Positions 6,392-14,746 of a DNA stretch of 32,811 bases are shown here, piece after piece. Source of the DNA: SIG299 sp964544055 (GTDB lineage Bacteria; Bacillota; Clostridia; Lachnospirales; Lachnospiraceae). Location: assembly GCA_964544055.1 (NCBI GenBank), contig CAZJAA010000035.1:1-32811 (forward strand), read 5' to 3'. Made by a program: the position numbers and the translations under genes. Below the pieces are notes generated by a model, which searched no databases, had not been told where the DNA came from, and worked only from the letters and a program-made list of their open reading frames with translations. Numbering within the stretch: position 1 is the first letter of the stretch; every line of letters starts with the position of its first letter.

Positions 6392-7252
6392 GAATCGCAT
6401 TGGTCTGGGGACAGTGAGAACGCGTTCTTCTCTGCAGATAGATTTGACAAGGAACGTGTATTATGTTTACCAGAGTATGAGCGCAATAATAGAGGGAGCT
6501 CAAAAGACTTTTATTACGTTATAGGTGTTGACGTTGGCCGAAAAGGATGCACAACAGAAGTTACAATAATAAAAGTCACCCCACAACTTCAAGGTCATGC
6601 AATGAAGTCAGTTGTTAACTTTGATAGTATGGAAGATGAGCATTTTGAACAACAGACGATAAAATTAAAAAAGCTGTTTTTAAAATTTAAACCCCGCAGT
6701 ATGGTTATAGACGGCAATGGTATGGGTATTGGACTTATTGACTATATGGTTACTAGTCAAATAGATCCAGAGACAGGAGATGTACTTCCGCCTTTTGGAA
6801 TTGAGAACGATCCCGACGGATTTTATAAAAAGTATATTACAAAGAATACTATTGCTAATGCTATTTATATTATGAAGGCAAATGCGCCAATTAACACAGA
6901 AGCTCATACGTATGTACAAAGTCAGATTCTTACAGGTAAGGTTAAATTCTTAATTGATGAGAACCAAGCTAAGACTAGATTAATGGGACAGCGGAAGGGG
7001 CAGACAATGTCACCAGAGGCTCGTGCAGAGTACTTGAAGCCGTTCCAGTTAACCACAGGTCTTCGCGCGCAGCTGTTGAATTTGACAGAAGAAAATGAAG
7101 GGGTGAACGTTAAATTAAAAATGGTAAATCGCTCATTAGGAAAAGATAGATTTTCTTCTTTTGAATATGCCATGTGGTATATCAGACAGGAGGAAGAGCG
7201 GTCAAAGAAGAGAAGACGCAGAAAAATTTCTGATTTTTTATTCTTTTCTTAG
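6392..7252 (+). CDS. terL: terminase large subunit, exon 3 (nuclease domain)
   Basis: Residues 297-582. It opens with ESHWSGDSENAFFSADRFDKERVL, the usual linker between ATPase and nuclease domains. The RNase H-like nuclease is marked by D343 in VIGVDVG and D403 in MVIDGNGMG, with a late acidic candidate in GKDRFSSFEYA. The C-terminus is strongly basic (a KKRRRR run), plausibly for DNA contact. The ATG at 6350 in this frame lies inside intron 2 and overlaps the HNH gene, so it is not taken as a start. After the stop, 60 nt of AT-rich spacer separates it from the next gene. Confidence 0.92.
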   Translation, partial: ESHWSGDSENAFFSADRFDKERVLCLPEYERNNRGSSKDFYYVIGVDVGRKGCTTEVTIIKVTPQLQGHAMKSVVNFDSMEDEHFEQQTIKLKKLFLKFKPRSMVIDGNGMGIGLIDYMVTSQIDPETGDVLPPFGIENDPDGFYKKYITKNTIANAIYIMKANAPINTEAHTYVQSQILTGKVKFLIDENQAKTRLMGQRKGQTMSPEARAEYLKPFQLTTGLRAQLLNLTEENEGVNVKLKMVNRSLGKDRFSSFEYAMWYIRQEEERSKKRRRRKISDFLFFS

Positions 7253-7312
7253 GACAAAATTTTTTAATGGGTTTACTGAAATTTTTATATATATATAGTA
7301 AAGGAGAAATCT

Positions 7313-7669
7313 ATGAGAGCTAGTAGAGGAGAAATAAAGATAGAAGATATACTTGTTCAACATGATATATCTTTTATCGCGGAATACTCTTTTAAGGATC
7401 TGGTCAGCTACTCCAACACCCCGTTGAGGTTTGACTTTTGCGTGCTTGACGATGATGGCAACCTGGACTTTTTAATTGAATACCAGGGTATACAGCATTA
7501 CCAGAGTAAAGAGAAATTTGGCGGGATTGCAGGTCTCCGCAAACAACAATATAATGATATGCAAAAAAGAGAATATTGTAAAAAGCACAACATTCCTCTC
7601 GTCATCATTCCTTATTGGGATGAAGGAATAATCTCTTTTGATTATATAATGAGGAAGGCGGGCTATTAG
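7313..7669 (+). CDS. Vsr-like PD-(D/E)XK endonuclease, probable free-standing homing enzyme
   Basis: 118 residues, ATG at 7313 after AAAGGAG. The fold signature is E7 in the first helix, then FDFCVL with D41, then LDFLIEYQGIQHY with E56, Q58 and H62, followed by a helix with NDMQKREYCKKH and the strand IPLVIIPYWD. This order matches small Vsr/EDxHD-like nucleases found as homing endonucleases in phages and giant viruses (family knowledge, not searched). It sits alone between terL and the portal gene, next to two terminase introns, where mobile endonucleases are often inserted. It could instead be a packaging-related nuclease. It keeps the GCGG-rich composition of its neighbours. Confidence 0.75.
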   Translation: MRASRGEIKIEDILVQHDISFIAEYSFKDLVSYSNTPLRFDFCVLDDDGNLDFLIEYQGIQHYQSKEKFGGIAGLRKQQYNDMQKREYCKKHNIPLVIIPYWDEGIISFDYIMRKAGY

Positions 7670-7689
7670 GAATAAGAAGGAGGAATACC

Positions 7690-9249
7690 TTGATAAATAG
7701 AATAGAAGATATAAAAAATAAGGGTTTCTCCTTTGTCCCTGAACAAAGAGGAGAAATAGATTATCAGAAAGCTAAAATTGGTGTTAAAACATTAGAGGAT
7801 GCCGTCCTTGACTTAAATTCATATAAGAATATCAATAGTGAGTTTTCTGATAAAGAAAAGATATTAAAAACTATTGCCAAGGGCGATGTCCCCACAATGA
7901 GGGCAATATCAAATTTTTATATGCGGGTAAATGGAATTTATTCCAGACTTGTCAGTTATGCGGCAAGGCTGTATAAATATGACTGGGTTGTAAATCCGCA
8001 TATAGTCACAGAAAAACAAAAAGATTACACTAAAATAAAAACTGATTTTTATAAAGTTTTAGACTATCTAGATGGAACTAGTATTAAAAAAGTATGCGGC
8101 GATATAGCTTTACAAGTAATTAAAGATGGTTGCTTCTATGGCTATGTTGTAGACATGGAAGATGGTGCTTCTATTCAAGAGCTCCCGTCTCTGTATTGTC
8201 GTTCCAGATTTAAGGTTGGTGCGGCGCCCGCGATAGAATTCAATATGAAATTCTTTAACGATTATTTTCCAGATCCAGACCAAAGATTAAAAATGTTGAA
8301 TTTATTTCCTAAAGATTTTAAGAAAGGGTATGGATTATATCTAGATGGAAAATTAGTCCCGCAATTCCGCGGAGATTCTGTTGGTTGGTATCTCTTAGAT
8401 CCAGATTGTGCCTTTAAAATTAATATAAATGATACTGACCAGCCTTTATTTATTTCTGTCATCCCTACGTTGCTTGATTTAGATGCGGCTCAGGGGCTGG
8501 ACAGAAAAAAAATGATGCAAAAATTATTAAAAATCATAATTCAGAAATTGCCTCTTGATAAAAATGGCGAGTTACTGTTTGATATAGATGAAGCGGCTGA
8601 GTTACATAACAACGCGGTCCGCATGTTGAATAAAGCTATTGGTATTGATGTCTTAACTACTTTTGCAGAAGTTGAAGTTGCAGATATGGCAGATAATGTA
8701 TCTTCTACTGCGGTCGACGAATTAGAAAAAGTAGAAAGAGCAGTATTCAATGAAGCTGGTGTATCGCAGAATTTGTTTAATACAGATGGTAACTTAGCAA
8801 TGGATAAATCTGTTGCAAATGATGAGGCAATGTTAAGTTCTTTAGTTTTACAATTTGAAAATTTATTAAATAAAATTGTATCAAAGAAGTTTAATTTGAA
8901 TAAGAAAAAAGTCATATATAAGGTAGAAATGTTGCCAACGACTATTTATAACTATAAGGACTTGGCAAAATCTTATAAAGAACAAACTCAACTTGGTTAT
9001 TCGCGGATGTTGCCTCCTATCGCATTGGGTCAGACCCAAAGCAGTATATTGGCGGCCGCCCATTTTGAGAATAAAGTTCTTGATTTAAATAGCATTTTTG
9101 TTCCTCCTATGTCTTCCAACACTATGAGTTCACAAAATCTCAAAACCAAAACCAATACTGGTAGTGGTGACGGACAAGTAGGAAGGCCCGAAAAAGCTGA
9201 TGATGAAAAAGCAGAGAAAACTATTGCAAATAAAGAATCTATGAGTTAA
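7690..9249 (+). CDS. portal protein
   Basis: 519 residues. The start is TTG at 7690: AAGGAGG at 7678-7684 is ideally spaced and no ATG is suitably placed. The portal forms the dodecameric ring at one head vertex, through which the terminase pumps DNA and to which the neck attaches. Support comes from position (directly after terminase, before protease and capsid), length, and features such as the N-terminal VNGIYSRLVSYAARLYKYDWVVNP helix and the crown-like region with VFNEAGVSQNLFNTDGNLAMDKS (about residues 353-380), typical of portals. The last 45 residues are polar and low in complexity. The weak TTG start fits a protein needed in only 12 copies. Confidence 0.88.
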   Translation: MINRIEDIKNKGFSFVPEQRGEIDYQKAKIGVKTLEDAVLDLNSYKNINSEFSDKEKILKTIAKGDVPTMRAISNFYMRVNGIYSRLVSYAARLYKYDWVVNPHIVTEKQKDYTKIKTDFYKVLDYLDGTSIKKVCGDIALQVIKDGCFYGYVVDMEDGASIQELPSLYCRSRFKVGAAPAIEFNMKFFNDYFPDPDQRLKMLNLFPKDFKKGYGLYLDGKLVPQFRGDSVGWYLLDPDCAFKININDTDQPLFISVIPTLLDLDAAQGLDRKKMMQKLLKIIIQKLPLDKNGELLFDIDEAAELHNNAVRMLNKAIGIDVLTTFAEVEVADMADNVSSTAVDELEKVERAVFNEAGVSQNLFNTDGNLAMDKSVANDEAMLSSLVLQFENLLNKIVSKKFNLNKKKVIYKVEMLPTTIYNYKDLAKSYKEQTQLGYSRMLPPIALGQTQSSILAAAHFENKVLDLNSIFVPPMSSNTMSSQNLKTKTNTGSGDGQVGRPEKADDEKAEKTIANKESMS

Positions 9250-9264
9250 GGAGAATTTAGAATT

Positions 9265-10626
9265 ATGAATAAATCTATAGCTACAATTAGCTCTCCTGAA
9301 TTTATCAACTTAGAAGCAGTGGATCGTAATCCTCTCATGTCTAGCTGCGAAATTAAAGTACTCTATATTGGCGAAAATCGTAACCATTCTTACATTACTA
9401 AGGAAGTCGCCGCGGAAATGGCTAAAACATTACGTGGAGCTCCTATTGTAGGTTACTTTAAGCCAGAAAAAGAAGATTTTGCAGATCATGGAAATCGCGT
9501 CACAATAGATGACGAAGGAATAAAATTTGATTGCTTAACTAAACCTTATGGGTTTGTCTCGCCCGATGCTAAGGTTTGGTTTCAGTGGTTTGATGATGAA
9601 GACGAGTTTGGGAACACAGTGTCTCGTGAATATCTAATGACTACTGGTTATTTGTGGACTGGTCAATTTGAAGAGTGTAGACTAGCTGTTGAAGGTGAAG
9701 GGAAACCACAGTCAATGGAGCTAGACGAAAAAACTTTAAACGGTCACTGGTCTAGAAATGAGCAAAAGAATATGGACTTCTTTATTATTAACGATGCGAC
9801 TTTCTCTAAGTTGTGTATTTTAGGAGAAGACGTAGAGCCTTGTTTTGAAGGCGCAAAAGTTTCTGCTCCAGAAGTGAGCACAGCTTTTACTAAGGTCGAT
9901 GATAATTTTAAAAAGACCTTATTTAATATGATGCAAGATTTACAGTTTGCATTAAGAGGAGGGAATATGTTAGAAAACGAAACAGTTTTAGATGTTGCGG
10001 AGACCCCGATTGAAGAAACTTTAGTCGAGACCCCTGTGGCGGAAGAACCTGTCCTAGTTGACGAAGAGCAAGCCCCCGCAGTTATTGAAGAAGAAGTAGT
10101 TGAAGAGAACGAACCTGTTGTAGAGGAAGCAGAAGTGATTCCCGCAGAAGAACCTATAGTTGAAGAAGTTCAACCTGTTGTTGAAACAGAGCCTTCTGAA
10201 TTTGAATTACTCCAAAAAGATTATGCTACTTTAAAAGAAAATTTTGAAAGAGTTAATCTTGCTCTTACAGAAGCTAATTATGAGCTTGAAAAGTCTGCTA
10301 AGGCAATGGAAGAAATGTCCGCCACACTTACAGAATTAAGAGAGTTCAAAGCTAATGTTCTTGAAAACGAAAAAGATGAAATGATTGCGAGTTTTACAAT
10401 GCTCTCAGATGAGGACAAAGAAGAGGTTATTGCGAATAAGTCAAAATATACTCTTGATGAAATTGAAAGCAAATTATCTGTAATTGCTGTAAGAAAAAAA
10501 GTAAATTTTGCAAGTAATAACGACGAAGAATCTAATACTAAAAAGGTGTATACCTATAATCTTCCTAAAGAAGATGAAGGGACAATCCCTGCTTGGGTTA
10601 AAGCAATAAAAAATAATAAAAAATAA
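9265..10626 (+). CDS. capsid maturation protease fused to scaffold
   Basis: 453 residues, ATG at 9265 after AAGGAGA. The N-terminal 205 residues look like a prohead serine protease: strands around CEIKVLYIGENRNHSYI, then H75 in FADHGNRV and S150 in KPQSMEL as candidate catalytic residues. The C-terminal part (about 235-453) is a scaffold: a Pro/Glu/Val-rich acidic stretch (245-310), then a coiled coil (about 315-410) and a basic tail ending AWVKAIKNNKK. The protease trims scaffold and capsid during head maturation. A second strong start lies in frame inside the gene (see next entry). Its place between portal and capsid genes is typical. Confidence 0.85.
   Translation: MNKSIATISSPEFINLEAVDRNPLMSSCEIKVLYIGENRNHSYITKEVAAEMAKTLRGAPIVGYFKPEKEDFADHGNRVTIDDEGIKFDCLTKPYGFVSPDAKVWFQWFDDEDEFGNTVSREYLMTTGYLWTGQFEECRLAVEGEGKPQSMELDEKTLNGHWSRNEQKNMDFFIINDATFSKLCILGEDVEPCFEGAKVSAPEVSTAFTKVDDNFKKTLFNMMQDLQFALRGGNMLENETVLDVAETPIEETLVETPVAEEPVLVDEEQAPAVIEEEVVEENEPVVEEAEVIPAEEPIVEEVQPVVETEPSEFELLQKDYATLKENFERVNLALTEANYELEKSAKAMEEMSATLTELREFKANVLENEKDEMIASFTMLSDEDKEEVIANKSKYTLDEIESKLSVIAVRKKVNFASNNDEESNTKKVYTYNLPKEDEGTIPAWVKAIKNNKK
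9967..10626 (+). CDS. nested scaffold protein from an internal start
   Basis: In-frame ATG at codon 235 of the protease gene, preceded by AGAGGAGGG (9955-9963) at ideal spacing. The binding site is encoded within the residues LRGG-N. The product is the 219-residue C-terminal scaffold alone: acidic region, coiled coil, basic C-terminus. This matches the known C/Nu3 arrangement of phage lambda, where free scaffold is made in excess of the protease fusion. The binding site is among the strongest in the window, which argues against chance. Confidence 0.8.
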   Translation: MLENETVLDVAETPIEETLVETPVAEEPVLVDEEQAPAVIEEEVVEENEPVVEEAEVIPAEEPIVEEVQPVVETEPSEFELLQKDYATLKENFERVNLALTEANYELEKSAKAMEEMSATLTELREFKANVLENEKDEMIASFTMLSDEDKEEVIANKSKYTLDEIESKLSVIAVRKKVNFASNNDEESNTKKVYTYNLPKEDEGTIPAWVKAIKNNKK

Positions 10627-10655
10627 TAAAGAATAATTTAGGAGGAACTAATATT

Positions 10656-11180
10656 ATGGCTAATATGAAGAGAATTGGCTATGGACAAGTTGAACCTAAC
10701 CACCTTAACGCTCAAAGAGGCGGCGGTATTTATGCTCAACTCCCTGCCAAGGAAGATATTACAGTTTTAGAAAACGGTCAATTTGCTAAATATGATTATG
10801 CTAAAGGCGTAGTTGATTTTGAAGGCGAAGGCGAATGGTTGATGGTTTTCAACGAAGTTAAATTATATGATGGTTGGAGAGAAACCTATAAAGATTTCGC
10901 TCTTAGAAAAGAAAACGCGGTTGATGGTAAAATTTATCCCAGATTGATTAAAACCTATGTTGGTGATATTTATACTACTAACTGCTTAAAAGCTGCTGGT
11001 GTAAAGGGTGATGAAACCGAAATGGAAGAACTCGCGGTTGAAGATAAGCTCGTAGTTAATGCTCAAGGTTATCTTGAAAAGAACAACAGTCCTGAAGCTG
11101 ATGCTATGGTATGGCAAGTTGTTAAAGTTTATACTCTTGCTGATGGTCAAGAAGCGGTTAAGCTTCAAAGAATTGCTTAA
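10656..11180 (+). CDS. probable capsid decoration/cement protein
   Basis: 174 residues, ATG at 10656 after TAGGAGGAAC. It is a soluble protein rich in predicted beta strands (for example FAKYDYAKGVVDFEGEGEWLMVFNEVKLYDGW), without cysteine clusters or membrane segments. It lies between scaffold and major capsid genes and uses the same highly biased codons as the capsid gene (mostly GCT, GGT, GAA, CTT), a sign of abundant protein. Both facts suggest a head decoration protein present in hundreds of copies. A minor capsid protein is the alternative. Confidence 0.6.
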   Translation: MANMKRIGYGQVEPNHLNAQRGGGIYAQLPAKEDITVLENGQFAKYDYAKGVVDFEGEGEWLMVFNEVKLYDGWRETYKDFALRKENAVDGKIYPRLIKTYVGDIYTTNCLKAAGVKGDETEMEELAVEDKLVVNAQGYLEKNNSPEADAMVWQVVKVYTLADGQEAVKLQRIA

Positions 11181-11194
11181 GGAGGAAAACTAGA

Positions 11195-12217
11195 ATGTTA
11201 GATAGAAAAGATTTATTTCAATTAGCGAAAGTTGTTGCTAATGCGAATAGTGCTTCTCCTGTTGCTTATTCCTTTGGCGATGAAAAATTTAGTTATACTG
11301 AACTTAATGAAACTTTAAGAAAAGAACTTCAATCTTATGCTGGTAACTATCAACTTTATCGTGAAAATAAGAACATTATTTTCTCTTTAATTGAAAACGT
11401 TATCGATGATGTTCTTCCTAAGAAAGTTTTAGATCAATATGCTATGTTTGCGGAAATCAAAACTGTTGCTCAAGGCGACAAGGCTGTTTTCGTACAACGC
11501 ATCACTGAAGCTTCTCGTAGACGTGCTAAACAATTCATTACTAAAGTTGGTGTAGCTGGTCGCTATGAAGTATTCAAACTTGATGGTAGAAATTATGAAA
11601 TCCCTGTAACTGCTATCGGCGGAGCTGCTCAAATTGGTTTTGAAGAATTCCTTGATGGTAGAATTGACTTTGCTGATGTTCTTGACATCGTTCTCGAAGG
11701 AATGGATGAAATGATCTATCGTGAAATCGCAAAAGCTTTGAAGGGTGCTATCACCAATCTCCAAGCTGCTAATAAGTATGAAGGTACTGGTTTCAGTGCT
11801 GCGGAAATGGATAAATTACTTGCTGTTGCTGACAGTTATGGTAAATCCACCATCTATTGTACTTATGAATTTGCTGCGAAGATCGTTCCTGAAACTGGTT
11901 GGGTATCTGATGATCACAGAAATCAACATTGGAACAATGGTTACTTAGCTAACTATAAAGGTCACAATGTAATTATACTTCCTCAATCTTTTGAAGATGA
12001 AACCAATACTACCAAGGTTATCGATCCTGGTTATTGCTACATTATTCCTACTGGCGCTGACAAGCCCGTTAAGATTGTCTTTGAAGGCAATGCGGCAGTT
12101 CGTGAAGTAGAAAACGAAGATTGGAGCAGAGAAATCCAAACCTATAAGAAATTTGGTGTTGGTGCTATTGTTTCTAACAATATCTGCATTTACATTGACA
12201 GCGAATTAGCACTTTAA
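11195..12217 (+). CDS. major capsid protein (HK97-like fold expected)
   Basis: 340 residues, ATG at 11195 behind AAGGAGG. Length, position and strongly biased codon use identify it as the shell protein. Features consistent with an HK97-type subunit are the helical N-arm (1-60), an E-loop-like segment around 90-140 (KAVFVQRITEASRRRAKQFITKVG then RNYEIPVTAIGG), a long spine-like helix near 155-195 (DFADVLDIVLEGMDEMIYREIAKALKGAITNL) and a beta-rich P-domain with the closing strand of YKKFGVGAIVSNNICIYI. No frameshifted extension is visible at the 3' end. The fold is inferred from context, not demonstrated. Confidence 0.88.
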   Translation: MLDRKDLFQLAKVVANANSASPVAYSFGDEKFSYTELNETLRKELQSYAGNYQLYRENKNIIFSLIENVIDDVLPKKVLDQYAMFAEIKTVAQGDKAVFVQRITEASRRRAKQFITKVGVAGRYEVFKLDGRNYEIPVTAIGGAAQIGFEEFLDGRIDFADVLDIVLEGMDEMIYREIAKALKGAITNLQAANKYEGTGFSAAEMDKLLAVADSYGKSTIYCTYEFAAKIVPETGWVSDDHRNQHWNNGYLANYKGHNVIILPQSFEDETNTTKVIDPGYCYIIPTGADKPVKIVFEGNAAVREVENEDWSREIQTYKKFGVGAIVSNNICIYIDSELAL

Positions 12218-12226
12218 TTTAATTAA

Positions 12227-12268
12227 TATGGCGGGGCTGAGGTGAGACACCTCGCCCCAACCGCCATA
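12227..12268 (+). promoter_or_regulatory. stable hairpin after the capsid gene
   Basis: TATGGCGG (12227-12234) pairs with CCGCCATA (12261-12268), and inside it GAGGTG pairs with CACCTC around an AGA loop, with GGGGC facing GCCCC. The fold is long and GC-rich but is followed by A residues, not T, so it is not a standard terminator. It may block 3'-5' decay and stabilise the capsid mRNA, or be a partial transcription barrier. Confidence 0.6.
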
Positions 12269-12304
12269 AAAAAGAGATATAAGAGATAAAAGGAGTTTAA
12301 AAAA

Positions 12305-12865
12305 ATGTTAGAAAATAATTATCTGGTAAGAATAAAAAACAGGTTTGATGGTTCTGTAGGGTATACCATTCCTGATATGAGTAACCTACACCGTAGTTTT
12401 ATGCCAGGCGAAGTTAAAGCCATAACAATGGAAGAGTTAAGAAAATTGTCCTATATACCTGGCGGCCTCCGCTTGTTACAAGACTGCTTAGTGATTCTTG
12501 ATGAACATGCGAGAAGAGAAATAATGAATGAAGTAGAGCCCGAATACTTTTTAGACGAAAGTGGAATAAAAGATTTGCTACTTAATGGCTCTGTTGATGC
12601 TTTACTAGACTGTTTAGATTTTGCTCCCGCGGGAGTTGTTAGTATGTTAAAGAAAATCGCGGTCGAAATTGAATTAAACGATGTAAAGAAAAGAAATGCT
12701 ATTCTTGAAAAAACTGGTTTCAATGTTACTAAGGCTATTGAAAACCGTGATGTTAAGACCGAGGCGGACGCCGCTCCAGTACGCAGAGTAGTAGAAGAAA
12801 ATAAAGAAGAAAATACTGGTCGCAGAACGACCACTAATTATAAAATAACAAAAATTATAGAATAA
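12305..12865 (+). CDS. conserved phage head/neck protein of unknown function
   Basis: 186 residues, ATG at 12305 after AAAGGAG. Two parts are visible: a small N-terminal beta domain (residues 1-60, VRIKNRFDGSVGYTIPD, FMPGEVKAITMEELRKLSYIPGG) and a helical region (70-145, including a segment IKDLLLNGSVDALLDCLDFAPAGVV), followed by a charged disordered tail. I recognise this layout from phage genes that follow the capsid gene in Bacillota and CPR-like phages, where it is a structural protein of unknown role. Its position makes head completion the best guess. Confidence 0.65.
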   Translation: MLENNYLVRIKNRFDGSVGYTIPDMSNLHRSFMPGEVKAITMEELRKLSYIPGGLRLLQDCLVILDEHARREIMNEVEPEYFLDESGIKDLLLNGSVDALLDCLDFAPAGVVSMLKKIAVEIELNDVKKRNAILEKTGFNVTKAIENRDVKTEADAAPVRRVVEENKEENTGRRTTTNYKITKIIE

Positions 12866-12890
12866 AAAATAGAACAGGAGGTGCGGCTGT

Positions 12891-13469
12891 ATGTATGCTA
12901 CTATGTTTTCAGCTGTATATCAAGCATTTTTTAATAAAGTGGCTGATGACATGTATATGGAAATGACAAGAGAAGATACTGAGAGTATGGTAGAAGACTT
13001 GATGATGGCGGCGCTGCCTTGGTTCGAGTTTCCTCGCGTGGATATCTTTGATTATGATGATGATTTAAAGGCTTTTAATGTAGACCTATCCCGCGAGGAA
13101 ATTAATATAATAGCTACTTATATGGTAAGCGAGTGGGTTGGACAGCAACTTGCTATCATAGATAATGTACGAATGAAATACAGTGGCTCTGATTTTAAAT
13201 TTACTTCTCAAGCCAATCATATTGCAAAATTGATTAACCTGAAAAAAGAATATGAGAGACAAGGTTTTCATTTACAAAGATTATATAAACGCAGAAAACG
13301 CGGCGTAGATGGAAAAATTCGTTCTACTATGGGCTTGATTATGGGTAACGAAGAGACGGTTAATACTTATATTCCGAGTCCTGAAGAAGTAGTAGAAGGC
13401 GGCGGTGCTGAAAGCAACACCAAGCACGATGAAAAAATCCAACACGGTGGCGGAGCAAATGAATTATAA
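12891..13469 (+). CDS. head-tail connector/neck protein candidate
   Basis: 192 residues, ATG at 12891 with AGGAGGTG about 11 nt upstream. It is mainly helical; the segment LPWFEFPRVDIFDYDDDLKAFNVDLSREEINIIATYMVSEWVGQQL is followed by VRMKYSGSDFKFTSQANHI and a basic helix ending LQRLYKRRKRG. Aromatic and acidic N-terminus, helical core and basic C-terminus suit a protein that joins the portal to the neck. The last 35 residues are polar. Its stop overlaps the next start (TAATG), so the two are coupled. Function is inferred from position. Confidence 0.6.
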   Translation: MYATMFSAVYQAFFNKVADDMYMEMTREDTESMVEDLMMAALPWFEFPRVDIFDYDDDLKAFNVDLSREEINIIATYMVSEWVGQQLAIIDNVRMKYSGSDFKFTSQANHIAKLINLKKEYERQGFHLQRLYKRRKRGVDGKIRSTMGLIMGNEETVNTYIPSPEEVVEGGGAESNTKHDEKIQHGGGANEL

Positions 13470-13789
13470 TGCTTCTAAAGTATGGTGTTGAGGTAGATAA
13501 AAAGACTGTCCAAGTAAATCTCGAAAGAATTACAAATCAAATATATAAATTACTTCCTGGCCGCGAAGAGGGAGAAGACTGGGAACGGCCGCTTGCAACG
13601 GTAATAGAAGAGTTAGCTGGTATGAAAAGACTCTTTGATGTCTGTCAAGCAAGTTTCTTTACACTATTGTGTAAATTAGAAGGGTTGTTTGAATGTAAGG
13701 ATGAAGATGATTTTCAGATTTATAGAAGAACGATTTTTGAATGCCTTGGATTGTTAGGAGGTATTAAAGATTATGTCCTATCTAGATAA
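13469..13789 (+). CDS. small neck-region protein, unknown function
   Basis: 106 residues. The ATG shares its A with the previous stop (TAATG). It is helical, with a hydrophobic cysteine-containing stretch ASFFTLLCKLEGLFEC (about 65-80). Its 3' end overlaps the next gene by 17 nt, and that gene's TTAGGAGG binding site is inside it. Coupled upstream and downstream, it is very likely a structural or assembly protein made in proportion to its neighbours. No function is recognised. Confidence 0.65.
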   Translation: MLLKYGVEVDKKTVQVNLERITNQIYKLLPGREEGEDWERPLATVIEELAGMKRLFDVCQASFFTLLCKLEGLFECKDEDDFQIYRRTIFECLGLLGGIKDYVLSR

Positions 13790-14720
13790 TATGTTTAAAA
13801 GAATTAATTATTATGGTGGAAAAAATCAAGTAGATAGAATAAATAAAGATAAATTAAGGTCTTTAAAAAAAGCTATTTGTACAGCTTACCAATCTGCAAC
13901 TATAATTACTCCAGAAGAGAAAGAGTTTAGATGCTTGATCAATCCTAATAAAATTAATAATGACTATGATATAAAAATATTGTCAATCCCTTATAGCGAC
14001 TATTGTTTAAGCGGCGATGAGCTTATAGAAGAGCCTACTAATATTGCGGCGGGCCAGGTTGTAACCTGGAAAGAGACCGACTCAAAATGGATCGTCTATT
14101 TACAGCGTCTTGAAGAAACTGCGTATTTTCGTGCAGAGATGCGCCGTTGCCGCCACTCAGTAGAAATTAACGAAAAAAAATATTGGGTATATTTGCGTGG
14201 TCCTGTTGAAAACAATATACCTTGGACACAAAGTGGTGGAATTTATTTAAATAAATTAAACGAAACTGCTTTTATGTATATAGAAAAAAACGAAGAAACA
14301 CTAGATTTTTTTGCTAGGTTTACTAAATTAAAAATAGGTGATCAGTATTGGGAAATACAAGCTACAGATAAAATTAGTCTTGATGGTATTATCGAGGTTA
14401 GTTTAAAAGAAGGTTTTGTAAACAACTTTTCTGAAACAGAAGAGGAAATCCCGACTGTAGATATTGAAGATCCTGAGCTTGGGCCATATATTGCGGGCGC
14501 CCAGATGGTAAAACCCTATGACACAGAAAAGTATAGTGTTCAGAACATTGCGGACGGCGGTACCTGGACCATTTCAGACAGAAGCAAGGCCCGCATAAAA
14601 TCAAGAGAAGAAGATGGAATTATAGTAGAAATTATTTCTAGTAGGAGCGGTCAATTTACATTAACCTACACTATTGGAGATGAACAAATTGAACTACTTG
14701 TAAAAATTGCTTCTTTATAG
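13773..14720 (+). CDS. connector/neck protein with Ig-like C-terminal domain
   Basis: 315 residues. The ATG at 13773 lies inside the previous gene after TTAGGAGG. The N-terminal 220 residues are beta-rich (strands such as KWIVYLQRLEETAYFRAEMRRCRHSVEI, KYWVYLRGP, YWEIQATD) and resemble phage head-closure or stopper-type proteins. A linker with EEEIPTVDIEDPELG leads to about 75 residues (YIAGAQMVKPYDTEKYSVQN to IELLVKI) with the strand pattern of a Big/Ig-like domain. Such domains on virions are thought to bind surface glycans. A role in head closure is inferred from gene order. Confidence 0.55.
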   Translation: MSYLDNMFKRINYYGGKNQVDRINKDKLRSLKKAICTAYQSATIITPEEKEFRCLINPNKINNDYDIKILSIPYSDYCLSGDELIEEPTNIAAGQVVTWKETDSKWIVYLQRLEETAYFRAEMRRCRHSVEINEKKYWVYLRGPVENNIPWTQSGGIYLNKLNETAFMYIEKNEETLDFFARFTKLKIGDQYWEIQATDKISLDGIIEVSLKEGFVNNFSETEEEIPTVDIEDPELGPYIAGAQMVKPYDTEKYSVQNIADGGTWTISDRSKARIKSREEDGIIVEIISSRSGQFTLTYTIGDEQIELLVKIASL

Positions 14721-14746
14721 AATAGACAGAGGAGATAAAAGGAGAT

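Noticed and set aside
4144..7252. terL as a decayed pseudogene
   Set aside because: Both interruptions have complete group I cores and P1/P10 pairings, and joining the exons restores family-conserved sequence.
8541..8915. Minus-strand frame of 124 codons opposite the portal gene
   Set aside because: It is a mirror of a well-supported gene; no binding site or independent features. The same applies to the other long frames opposite genes (for example 12451-12834, 25739-26161, 30889-31317).
12227..12268. Intrinsic terminator after the capsid gene
   Set aside because: The hairpin is followed by A residues instead of a T-run; recorded as a regulatory hairpin.
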